A stretch of DNA of 64,000 nucleotides. It comes from Planctomycetota bacterium. GTDB taxonomy: Bacteria; Planctomycetota; Planctomycetia; Pirellulales; Lacipirellulaceae. A program made the position numbers and the translations under genes. Location: assembly GCA_029259915.1 (NCBI GenBank), contig JAJDED010000021.1, forward strand, positions 1-64,000, in the 5' to 3' direction. The notes under the pieces were generated by a model. It made no database searches and was not told the DNA's origin. It worked only from the letters and a program-made list of their open reading frames with translations. Positions 16,694 to 24,061 of the stretch are shown one piece after another; within the stretch, counting starts at the first letter, position 1, and every line of letters begins with the position of its first letter.

Positions 16694-18334
16694 ATGAAAG
16701 CCTCGGATCTGTTCGTCCAATCTTTGGAAAAAGAAAAGGTGGAGTTTATCTTCGGCATCCCCGGCGAAGAGAACCTCGATCTGCTCGATTCGCTATCGCG
16801 ATCAAATATTAAGTTGATTCTTACCCGGCACGAGCAAGCAGCCGGTTTTATGGCAGCCACCTATGGCCGACTTACCGGCAAAGCGGGAGTATGCCTCTCG
16901 ACACTTGGCCCCGGTGCCACGAACCTGGTAACGGCTTCGGCTTACGCCCAATTGGGTGGGATGCCGATGTTGATGATCACGGGCCAAAAGCCAATAAAAT
17001 CGAGCAAGCAGGGCCAGTTTCAAATTGTCGATATTGTCGACACGATGCGTCCTCTTACCAAAACCACGCATCAAATCGTCAGCGGATCGAACATTCCGTC
17101 GCGTGTACGCGAGGCGTTTCGACTGGCCGAAGAAGAACGCCCCGGGGCTACGCACTTGGAACTTCCGGAGGATATCGCGCGGGAAGAAACCTCAGCAGTG
17201 CCGTTGGCCAGCAGTTTTGCACGTCGGCCTTCGGCAGAAGAAAAATCGATCCGCGCTGCGGTCGAGCGGATCGAACAAGCCAAGCATCCGCTGTTGGTGA
17301 TCGGTGCCGCGGCCAACCGAAAGCTTACCAGCCGCATGCTTCGCCGATTTGTCGAACAAACTCAAATCCCGTTTGTCACCACCCAGATGGGAAAAGGCGT
17401 GATCGACGAGCGCGACCCGCGATTTTTGGGCAACGCCGCACTTTCCGACGGCGATTTCGTGCATCGAGCGGTCGACCACGCCGACTTGATCATCAACGTT
17501 GGACACGACGTGATCGAGAAACCGCCGTTTTTCATGCACGGCAACGATCTACAAGTAATTCACATCAATTTTTTCTCCGCGAAAGTCGATCCCGTCTATT
17601 TTCCACAAGTAGAGGTTGTAGGCGACATTGCACATAGCATTTGGCAGTTCACCGAGTTGCTTTCCCCGCAAACCTGTTGGGATTTTTCCTTCTTCGACAA
17701 GGTCCGCGAGGCGTCAGAAATCCATCAGCAAGAGGGGGCCGACGATCCGCGATTCCCAATCTATCCGCAGCGTCTGGTTGCGGATGTTCGCCAGGTGATG
17801 CCGTGCGACGGAATTATTGCCCTCGACAACGGTGTCTACAAAATTTGGTTTGCACGCAACTACAAGGCCCACCAACCAAATACCGTATTGTTGGACAACG
17901 CCCTGGCCACAATGGGTGCCGGGCTGCCCTCGGCGATGGCGGCGCGGCTCGTCTATCCCGATCGCAAAGTGATGGCAATTTGCGGGGACGGCGGGTTTAT
18001 GATGAATTCGCAAGAATTGGAAACGGCGGTCCGATTGGGCATGCAATTGGTCGTTTTGATTCTACGCGATAATGCTTATGGCATGATCAAGTGGAAGCAG
18101 GCGAATATGGGGTTCAGCAACTTTGGCCTCGACTATGGCAATCCGGACTTTGTAAAGTATGCGGAAAGCTACGGCGCCAAGGGCCACCGCGTAGAAAGTG
18201 CTGACCAATTACTGCCAACGTTGGAAGCTTGCCACAACGAGCCGGGCGTCCATGTGATCGACGTTGAGGTAGACTATTCCGAAAACGATCGGATTCTCAA
18301 CCACGAAATTCAAGAGCGCAGCAGCCGCGTGTAA
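16694..18334 (+). CDS. ThDP-dependent acetolactate synthase-like enzyme, large subunit
   Basis: A 546-residue thiamine-diphosphate enzyme with all three domains: Pyr domain (EFIFGIPGEENLDLLDSL, catalytic Glu in LTRHEQAAGFMAATYGR), central domain, and PP domain with the ThDP/Mg motif GDGGFMMNSQELETAVRLG to RDNAYGMI. It condenses 2-oxo acids, most likely pyruvate, to acetolactate. No regulatory subunit gene (ilvN/ilvH) follows, in keeping with catabolic AlsS-like or uncharacterised acetolactate synthases. It is followed 11 bp later by an aldehyde dehydrogenase, a pairing that suggests a shared pathway; other ThDP carboligase or decarboxylase activities cannot be excluded. Confidence 0.85.
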   Translation: MKASDLFVQSLEKEKVEFIFGIPGEENLDLLDSLSRSNIKLILTRHEQAAGFMAATYGRLTGKAGVCLSTLGPGATNLVTASAYAQLGGMPMLMITGQKPIKSSKQGQFQIVDIVDTMRPLTKTTHQIVSGSNIPSRVREAFRLAEEERPGATHLELPEDIAREETSAVPLASSFARRPSAEEKSIRAAVERIEQAKHPLLVIGAAANRKLTSRMLRRFVEQTQIPFVTTQMGKGVIDERDPRFLGNAALSDGDFVHRAVDHADLIINVGHDVIEKPPFFMHGNDLQVIHINFFSAKVDPVYFPQVEVVGDIAHSIWQFTELLSPQTCWDFSFFDKVREASEIHQQEGADDPRFPIYPQRLVADVRQVMPCDGIIALDNGVYKIWFARNYKAHQPNTVLLDNALATMGAGLPSAMAARLVYPDRKVMAICGDGGFMMNSQELETAVRLGMQLVVLILRDNAYGMIKWKQANMGFSNFGLDYGNPDFVKYAESYGAKGHRVESADQLLPTLEACHNEPGVHVIDVEVDYSENDRILNHEIQERSSRV

Positions 18335-18345
18335 AGGGTTTGGCC

Positions 18346-19779
18346 ATGTTGCAGGACACGTATCCCTTTTATTTGGCCAACGAAGCGGCGAGTCCGAATG
18401 CCGATCTGGCCGTCACGGACAAGTTCACCGGCGAAGTCGCCACACACGTTGCGATGGCCGACGCCAAAACTATCGACCGAGCGATCGCCGCCGCCGTCGA
18501 AGCCACGGAACCGATGCGACGAATGCCCCCCTATGCGCGGCAAGCCGTGCTCGCGCATTGCGTCGAACGTTTTACGGAGCGGGCCGAGGAACTTGCCTAT
18601 TCGCTGTGTGTCGAGGCGGGAAAACCGATCAAGGATAGTCGTGGCGAAGTCTCACGGCTGATCGACACGTTTCGCGTCGCTGCCGAAGAGTCGGTGCGCA
18701 TGACCGGCGAGGTGTTGAATCTTGAAATCTCGCCCCGCGCCCGGGGCTACCGCGGCATGACGCAGCGTGTGCCGATTGGTCCCTGCTCGTTTATTTCGCC
18801 ATTTAATTTTCCATTGAATCTGGCCGCCCACAAAGTCGCGCCGGCGATTGCGGTCGGTTGTCCGTTTGTTTTGAAACCGGCCAGTCGAACGCCAATCGGC
18901 GCGCTGGTCATTGGCGAGGTGCTTGCCGAGACTGATCTGCCCACCGGGGCATTTTCGATTTTACCCTGCCGCCGCGATGGTGCCGACCTGTTCACCACTG
19001 ACGATCGTTTTAATCTGCTAAGTTTTACCGGTTCGCCCGCAGTGGGTTGGGATTTGAAAGCCCGTGCCGGCAAGAAGAAAGTCGTGCTGGAACTCGGCGG
19101 CAATGCCGCTTGCATCGTCGACGAAGACGCCGATCTTGACGATGCTGTCAGCCGGTTGGTCACCGGGGCGTTCTACCAATCGGGACAAAGCTGCATTGGC
19201 GTGCAAAGAATACTCGCACACGAAGCCATTTACGACGACTTGAAAACACAGCTTGTCGCGGCAACCAAACAACTCAAGTCCGGCGATCCCAAACTTCCAG
19301 AAACTTTTATTGGTCCGATGATTGCGGAGGGCGAAGCTGAGCGTCTCGAAGCTTGGATTGCCCAGGCGGTGGACGCCGGCGGGAAACTCCTCTGCGGCGG
19401 CAACCGCGAGGGAGCAATGCTAGAAGCAACGCTGCTGGAAGATGTGCCCAGCGATCAAACCGTCTGCACGCACGAAGCGTTCGGCCCCGTCGCAGTGCTA
19501 AGCCGTTTTTCTGACTTTGACGAAGCATTGGCCCAAGTGAACGACAGCGTGTTCGGCTTGCAAGCCGGCATTTTCACCAAAGACATTTACCGAATCCAAC
19601 GTGCGTGGGACCAACTGGAAGTCGGCGGTGTGGTGATTGGCGACGTCCCCTCCTGGCGCGTCGACAACATGCCCTACGGCGGAGTGAAAGACAGCGGCCT
19701 AGGCCGCGAGGGCATTCGCTACGCCATGGAAGACATGACCGAGCTGCGCCTGCTGGCAATCCGCACGCCTGTGGATTGA
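18346..19779 (+). CDS. NAD(P)-dependent aldehyde dehydrogenase
   Basis: A 477-residue ALDH-superfamily enzyme oxidising an aldehyde to an acid. Visible are SFISPFNFPLNLAAHKVAPA, cofactor-binding FVLKPASRTP, SFTGSPAVGWDL, active-site Glu in LELGGNAACIVDEDADLDDA, nucleophilic Cys in YQSGQSCIGVQRI, and EAFGPVAVLSRFSDFDEAL. It resembles the glyceraldehyde-3-phosphate/lactaldehyde dehydrogenase side of the family (SGQSCIGVQRI), but the substrate is unknown. ATG 18346 with AAAGGG upstream is preferred to a TTG two codons earlier. It is co-directional with the ThDP enzyme, 11 bp away. Confidence 0.9.
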   Translation: MLQDTYPFYLANEAASPNADLAVTDKFTGEVATHVAMADAKTIDRAIAAAVEATEPMRRMPPYARQAVLAHCVERFTERAEELAYSLCVEAGKPIKDSRGEVSRLIDTFRVAAEESVRMTGEVLNLEISPRARGYRGMTQRVPIGPCSFISPFNFPLNLAAHKVAPAIAVGCPFVLKPASRTPIGALVIGEVLAETDLPTGAFSILPCRRDGADLFTTDDRFNLLSFTGSPAVGWDLKARAGKKKVVLELGGNAACIVDEDADLDDAVSRLVTGAFYQSGQSCIGVQRILAHEAIYDDLKTQLVAATKQLKSGDPKLPETFIGPMIAEGEAERLEAWIAQAVDAGGKLLCGGNREGAMLEATLLEDVPSDQTVCTHEAFGPVAVLSRFSDFDEALAQVNDSVFGLQAGIFTKDIYRIQRAWDQLEVGGVVIGDVPSWRVDNMPYGGVKDSGLGREGIRYAMEDMTELRLLAIRTPVD

Positions 19780-19865
19780 GGTATAACCCACCTGGCGACT
19801 ATGATTGAACCTGTTCCGAAATTGTGAATGCATGCTGCTCACCCTTTTTCTGCGGTTGGATATGT

Positions 19866-19934
19866 CTCTCGCAAAGGCGCTAAGGCGCAAAGAACGGATA
19901 CATGCTCTAAAAATGCTTTGCGCCTTTGCGAGAG
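19866..19934. repeat. Palindromic intergenic element, family A, copy 1
   Basis: The left arm begins CTCTCGCAAAGGCGCTAAGG and the right arm ends GCGCCTTTGCGAGAG; the left arm has an extra 8-base TAAGGCGC unit. The same sequence with the same flanks (GATATGT before, TTCTCCGAAAA after) recurs at 46396-46472 and 58328-58394. The spacer is also related between copies. It lies between the aldehyde dehydrogenase gene and the nitrilase-family gene. Confidence 0.85.
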
Positions 19935-20007
19935 TTCTCCGAAAATCTAGCAAACTGTAAAACTAATTTCCTCTCACCACGCCCAAAGGACTTGGTTTCA
20001 ATTTCCA

Positions 20008-20925
20008 ATTAAGCTCGTTATCGCAACCTGCCAATTCCCGGTCAGTTCTGATATCACTCGCAACAGACAGCATGTGATAAAACAGATGACTTCCGCTAAG
20101 GGGTGCGGGGCTCACGTTGCTCATTTTCCCGAATGCGCCTTATCTGGTTACGCTGGCACAGATTTTGATACGCTTGAAAACATTGACTGGAAACTGCTTG
20201 AAGAGTCTACACGGCTGGTTCTTGATTGTGCTCGTGAACTGAAGATTTGGGTCGTAGTCGGTTCATCACATCGCCTGACTGGAAGGCACAAGCCCCACAA
20301 TAGCCTTTACGTCGTCAACGGCATGGGCAAGATCGTTGATCGTTACGACAAGATGTTCTGTGCAGGCAACCGCGAAGGAACAGATGGCGACTTGGCGCAC
20401 TATAGTCCGGGAAGCCACTTTTGTGTCTTCGAAATAAATGGAATCCATTGCGGACTGTTGATCTGTCACGACTACCGATACCCCGAGTTGTTTCGCGAAT
20501 ATAAACGATTGGGGATTCAAGTTCTTTTCCACTCCTTCCATGCAGGCCATGTCTCAGCCAAACGATTAAAAATGATGCACAAACAGGTGGGCGCTGAATT
20601 CCATAGTCTTAATCCAGGCTCGACACTACCGGAAATCACCATGCCGGCTGCGATGCACACGGCAGCGGCTGACAACCACTTTTGGATAAGTTGCAGCAAT
20701 ACCTCCGCTCGCGAGAGTTGCTGGCCAAGTTTTATGGTTCGACCGGACGGGGTAATCGTAGGCCGACTTTGCCGGAATATCGTTGGCGTACTCAGCACAG
20801 AAGTGAACACGGCGAAACAGTATTATGATTCCACTGCAGTATGGCGAGACCGAGCAATGCGCGGTATTTTCCATAGTGGAAATGTGGTGAAAGATAAAAG
20901 GTCAGATGACCGGACCTCGCCGTGA
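20008..20925 (+). CDS. Carbon-nitrogen hydrolase (nitrilase superfamily), start unclear
   Basis: Hydrolyses an amide or nitrile C-N bond; substrate unknown. The catalytic triad is present: Glu in AHFPECALSGYAG, Lys in VDRYDKMFC, and Cys in GLLICHDYRYPEL. The first canonical start in frame is GTG 20074, but the 22 codons before it (from ATT 20008) encode IKLVIATCQFPVSSDITRNR, the expected first beta strand of the fold. No ATG, GTG or TTG exists between the stop at 19948-19950 and 20074. So either ATT is used or the original start was lost when a palindromic element inserted just upstream. Coordinates follow the homologous frame. Confidence 0.75.
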   Translation: MKLVIATCQFPVSSDITRNRQHVIKQMTSAKGCGAHVAHFPECALSGYAGTDFDTLENIDWKLLEESTRLVLDCARELKIWVVVGSSHRLTGRHKPHNSLYVVNGMGKIVDRYDKMFCAGNREGTDGDLAHYSPGSHFCVFEINGIHCGLLICHDYRYPELFREYKRLGIQVLFHSFHAGHVSAKRLKMMHKQVGAEFHSLNPGSTLPEITMPAAMHTAAADNHFWISCSNTSARESCWPSFMVRPDGVIVGRLCRNIVGVLSTEVNTAKQYYDSTAVWRDRAMRGIFHSGNVVKDKRSDDRTSP

Positions 20926-20945
20926 TTCAGACGCATCGCCAAACG

Positions 20946-21821
20946 TTACCGTCCGCAGATCCTCCCAATAAACTTACGCAGTTTCACAATTCGTTTATGC
21001 ACAGAAAACATTTTTCTTTGAAACTTTGAGTAATTCCCCGGATGCCGGCGGAGAAATCTTGGCAGCGGCTGAAGTTGGGACTCATCCATGTCAATATCAT
21101 GCCAAGGCAGTTTGCAATTTCCACGCAAATGTATTTGGCCATCAAATCCCGAGAACAGATAGGTGATCTCGCTAAAATCTGTGCGAAGCACCTCGGGGGC
21201 ATTCGATTCCAGCTCGAACAGTGGATAGTATTCTTTTTTGACAAAGAACGCATTGAAGAGCAGTACCGAAACCAGCTCGTAGCCCTTTTCCTTGCCCAAT
21301 TCAACGAGGGATCGCAGGCTCGCGCCTTGATTCACGGAAGGGTCTTCGGGCTGCACAAAATCGATGTGCGTAGGAATCGTAGGATTGAATTCAACCACTA
21401 CCATTTTGGGTTGATATTTCGAGAATGCTTTCCAGACATGATAATCATTACCATCAATGTCGATTGAAAGGAAATCAAAATCGAGAGGAATCGGCGTCGA
21501 GCCAAGAATCACGTCAAGATTGTCATCTTCTCGAAACCCAACAAATTTGTTTATCGTAAAAACATTATCACGCTGCGAGTAGTTGCTCTGCAGCTTGCCA
21601 AATCTTTCCTCATTGGCTTCAATCAAGACGGACGAAAATCCTTTCGACTCGATCAAATGTCGTGTATTCGTTAGGAACATCCCATCCCAGGCCCCGAATT
21701 CCACGCACCAATTGTCGTTCTGCGGCAAACCTTCCAGGATTTTTTCGATGACGCCGTCCTCGCCAGTTTGCGAATAGACATCGCGCTTGTGTTCCAGCAG
21801 CCAAGTGGAATCCCTACTCAT
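20946..21821 (-). CDS. FkbM-like class I methyltransferase-fold protein
   Basis: A 291-residue protein with a Rossmann-like methyltransferase pattern: SQTGEDGVIEKILEGL, NWCVEFGAWDGMFLTNTRHL (SAM-binding loop I), VLIEANEERFGKL (acidic residue after the second strand), and LSIDIDGNDYHVWKAF. FkbM-type enzymes methylate sugar or polyketide hydroxyls. The C-terminal 60 residues are basic (RRHPGNYSKFQRKMFSVHKR) and outside the fold. Stand-alone gene, convergent with the nitrilase gene (20 bp apart), with no polysaccharide genes next to it. Confidence 0.65.
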   Translation of the reverse strand: MSRDSTWLLEHKRDVYSQTGEDGVIEKILEGLPQNDNWCVEFGAWDGMFLTNTRHLIESKGFSSVLIEANEERFGKLQSNYSQRDNVFTINKFVGFREDDNLDVILGSTPIPLDFDFLSIDIDGNDYHVWKAFSKYQPKMVVVEFNPTIPTHIDFVQPEDPSVNQGASLRSLVELGKEKGYELVSVLLFNAFFVKKEYYPLFELESNAPEVLRTDFSEITYLFSGFDGQIHLRGNCKLPWHDIDMDESQLQPLPRFLRRHPGNYSKFQRKMFSVHKRIVKLRKFIGRICGR

Positions 21822-21941
21822 GCGGTTACTCCTTTATTTTTCTTGGCACACAAACGAGTGGAAAAACTGTAAATGCGGCAAGCGCACCCATGTGAGACGG
21901 CCGAGAAAAGCCGTAGAAGCCATCTGCTGCATAAGACAGCA

Positions 21942-22017
<76 letters not shown>

Positions 22018-22147
22018 TAATTCCGACCAGTGCTGCCAGCGGTCGTACCCGCTAGATCGTAGCCCGCTATACGCGGACGTGTCAATGCGGCAGAATAGTA
22101 GGTCAACCCGGAGCAGAATTTTGCTGGAATCACTCAAACTCGTTGTC

Positions 22148-23149
22148 ATGACCTTCCATCTTTTGGCAATGAATTTGGCATGCGCGGGGCCGTTGGTATG
22201 TATTTGGCTTGCAGGACGCTCGCGGGCTTCTCAAACGGGCCGCACCGAGCTGGGACGGTCGCTGGCTTGGTGGAGTTTCGCGGCCATGGGACTGGGCTTT
22301 CTTCTTGGGGGAGGGTTGCTGCTGTTACCGGCCTCCGAGGGACTGTGGTCAGCCCTCCATCGATTTCCATCCAGAGCCTATTGGAATGCCGGTTGGGAAT
22401 TGTTGTTTTCGCTGGTCTGCCTATTTTGGTATGCCGCAAGTTGGCGAGCCCTCGGTCGTTATCGTATTCTGCACTCCCTGTTTGCTGTGCTGGCGGCAAC
22501 GAACCTGCTCTATCATTTCCCTACATTGATGGCCGTACTGGGGGAACTGGCTGCGAACCAGGCTTGGTCCGCGGTTGCAACGATCGATCGCAAAGCGGTT
22601 CTTGAGCTCATGGCACGTGGCGATGTTCTGTCGCTTTCGGTCCACTTTGGGCTGGCTTCGTTTGCCGTAACCTCGGTGGCATTGCTCGGGATGATTTCCT
22701 GCCGAGGGGACTCCGCATTGGACGAGGAATCGATTGCGAGAGTCGCGCGTAAATCGGCGCTCGTCGGATTTATCTCCACGGTTCTCCAGTTTCCTGTGGG
22801 AGTATGGATGCTTCTCTCATTGAGCCGTCGCACGCGCGAGGCCTTGCTCGGTGCCAATCTATGGGCAAGTTTACTATTTGTTGCCAGCCTACTGCTCGCG
22901 CTACTTTTATTGGGCCGGTTGCTGACGATTGCCCTTGGCGACCTTCGGGGAAAAGACTTGCGTCGCGTCGGTTGGCTGATGGCATTGATCGTCTGCCTGA
23001 TGACGGCAACGTTGCGTGCGTCTCGCACTTCGCATGCTTTGCCATTGATACAAAAAAGCAAAAAAACGGTCGTGGAAACGTTGTCTCCACGACCGATGGT
23101 AAATTGCATTTTGGATCTCGATTCCGATCAGAAACTCTACTCTTGCTGA
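22148..23149 (+). CDS. Polytopic membrane protein of unknown function
   Basis: A 333-residue protein with about eight hydrophobic segments (for example LLAMNLACAGPLVCIWLAG, SLAWWSFAAMGLGFLLGGGL, LLFVASLLLALLLLGRLL). A methionine- and His-bearing first helix recalls other planctomycete membrane proteins, but no family can be named. ATG 22148 is preferred to GTG 22079 because it places the first helix at the N-terminus. The last 30 codons are odd: they run through a strong intrinsic terminator of the opposite gene and overlap its coding end by 13 bp, so the C-terminal tail QKSKKTVVETLSPRPMVN is encoded by terminator DNA. Confidence 0.75.
   Translation: MTFHLLAMNLACAGPLVCIWLAGRSRASQTGRTELGRSLAWWSFAAMGLGFLLGGGLLLLPASEGLWSALHRFPSRAYWNAGWELLFSLVCLFWYAASWRALGRYRILHSLFAVLAATNLLYHFPTLMAVLGELAANQAWSAVATIDRKAVLELMARGDVLSLSVHFGLASFAVTSVALLGMISCRGDSALDEESIARVARKSALVGFISTVLQFPVGVWMLLSLSRRTREALLGANLWASLLFVASLLLALLLLGRLLTIALGDLRGKDLRRVGWLMALIVCLMTATLRASRTSHALPLIQKSKKTVVETLSPRPMVNCILDLDSDQKLYSC
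23053..23095 (-). terminator. Intrinsic terminator of the small CxxCH-protein gene
   Basis: A perfect 10-bp stem (CGGTCGTGGA 23067-23076, TCCACGACCG 23086-23095) with a 9-nt loop. On the minus strand it is followed by TTTTTTGCTTTTTT (23066-23053). It lies 42 bp beyond the minus-strand stop and inside the + strand coding region. Confidence 0.9.
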
Positions 23150-23568
23150 TCCGTTTCTTCACCCTCGGGTTCTTTCTGCACTTCCTCCAAAGGTCCGCCA
23201 GGCAATTTGCCGGCTTGGATCAAGTCGCCGTAAGTCGGACTGTTTTCGTCGCTTGAATCGGTGTGGATCTTCGCAACCTTTTTGAGCGCTGCGATGATTT
23301 TTTTTGGTTTTTTTCTGTCTTTCTTTTTGTCGAGCAACTCTTCAAGTTCTTCGCCATAAGGGTTGTGATTTTTTCTCTTCTTGCCTTGGTGGCACACAAA
23401 GCATCCGGTCTTCTTGTTCTTTACGATCTCTGCAAATCCTTGATCCGTATCTTCGGTGATGTAGAGCTTGACAAATTCCTTATGGAACGGCGGTGTTGCC
23501 GCAGCTTCACGCGCAAAACCACCTACGATCAGACCACCCACTACCCACAAGATTGCAAATCTGGACAT
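23137..23568 (-). CDS. Small exported protein with one c-type heme motif
   Basis: A 143-residue protein beginning MSRFAILWVVGGLIVGGFAR with a signal peptide (cleavage probably near REAAATP). It has one heme-binding motif CFVCHQG (residues about 57-63) and then a very Lys-rich stretch (GKKRKNHNPYGEELEELLDK, KKKDRKKPKKI) and an acidic tail. It looks like a periplasmic monoheme cytochrome or heme-binding electron carrier. The distal heme ligand cannot be assigned. ATG 23568 is chosen over an upstream start because AGGAG lies 8 bp before it. Monocistronic, with its own terminator. Confidence 0.8.
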   Translation of the reverse strand: MSRFAILWVVGGLIVGGFAREAAATPPFHKEFVKLYITEDTDQGFAEIVKNKKTGCFVCHQGKKRKNHNPYGEELEELLDKKKDRKKPKKIIAALKKVAKIHTDSSDENSPTYGDLIQAGKLPGGPLEEVQKEPEGEETDQQE

Positions 23569-23660
23569 ACACGCAACTCCTCTATTCAACTGCTCATTTG
23601 AAAATCTGCAACTCCCGAGCTGATGTCAGGTACCACACCTGATCTACTTTTTCTTTCATC

Positions 23661-23693
23661 TCTTTGTGTCTATCGTGTCTTCGTGGTTCAATC
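23661..23693. repeat. Intergenic repeat, family TCTTTGTGTC, copy 1
   Basis: A 33-bp stretch beginning TCTTTGTGTCTATCGTGTCT and ending GTGGTTCAATC recurs with few changes at 28066-28098. Both copies are intergenic, and no inverted repeat is evident. Confidence 0.6.
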
Positions 23694-23719
23694 TTACTCG
23701 GCTGTTAAATGCGAAAAAG

Positions 23720-23791
23720 CTAGCCCGCCAGGACTCGAACCTGGAATGAGGGAATCAGAATCCCTAGTGTTACCAATTACACTACGGGCCA
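23720..23791 (-). tRNA. tRNA-Gln (anticodon CTG)
   Basis: Minus-strand cloverleaf: acceptor TGGCCCG/CGGGCTA with the weak U1-A72 pair typical of tRNA-Gln, D arm GTG..CAC, anticodon stem AGGGA/TCCCT with loop TTCTGAT, T arm CCAGG TTCGAGT CCTGG, discriminator G. No encoded CCA. Confidence 0.95.
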
Positions 23792-24061
23792 TCGAAGTCT
23801 TGCTTTGACAGTAATTCGGGGAGCGAAAAAAAACTCATTCCGGCAAGAAAATGAACCATTTCGGCACCCTACGATAACGGTACGGCTCGGTCAGGACGCC
23901 GTCAAGGTCGCTCAGTGTTTTGTAGGATAGCCGGAAACTGGCAAAAGGTGTCCCCTACTTGGTTGACTGCCCGGCGCTTGGGGCGCTAGAATTGCCTTTC
24001 TCTACCTATTCACGCTGTGTGGAGAACCCGGTCGCGTTGTCATCCCGTCGCTCGATTGATC

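Noticed and set aside
16694..18334. Biosynthetic ilvB partner of ilvD at 32 kb
   Set aside because: No small subunit gene adjacent and the genes are 14 kb apart; the sequence resembles catabolic or uncharacterised enzymes as much as biosynthetic ones.
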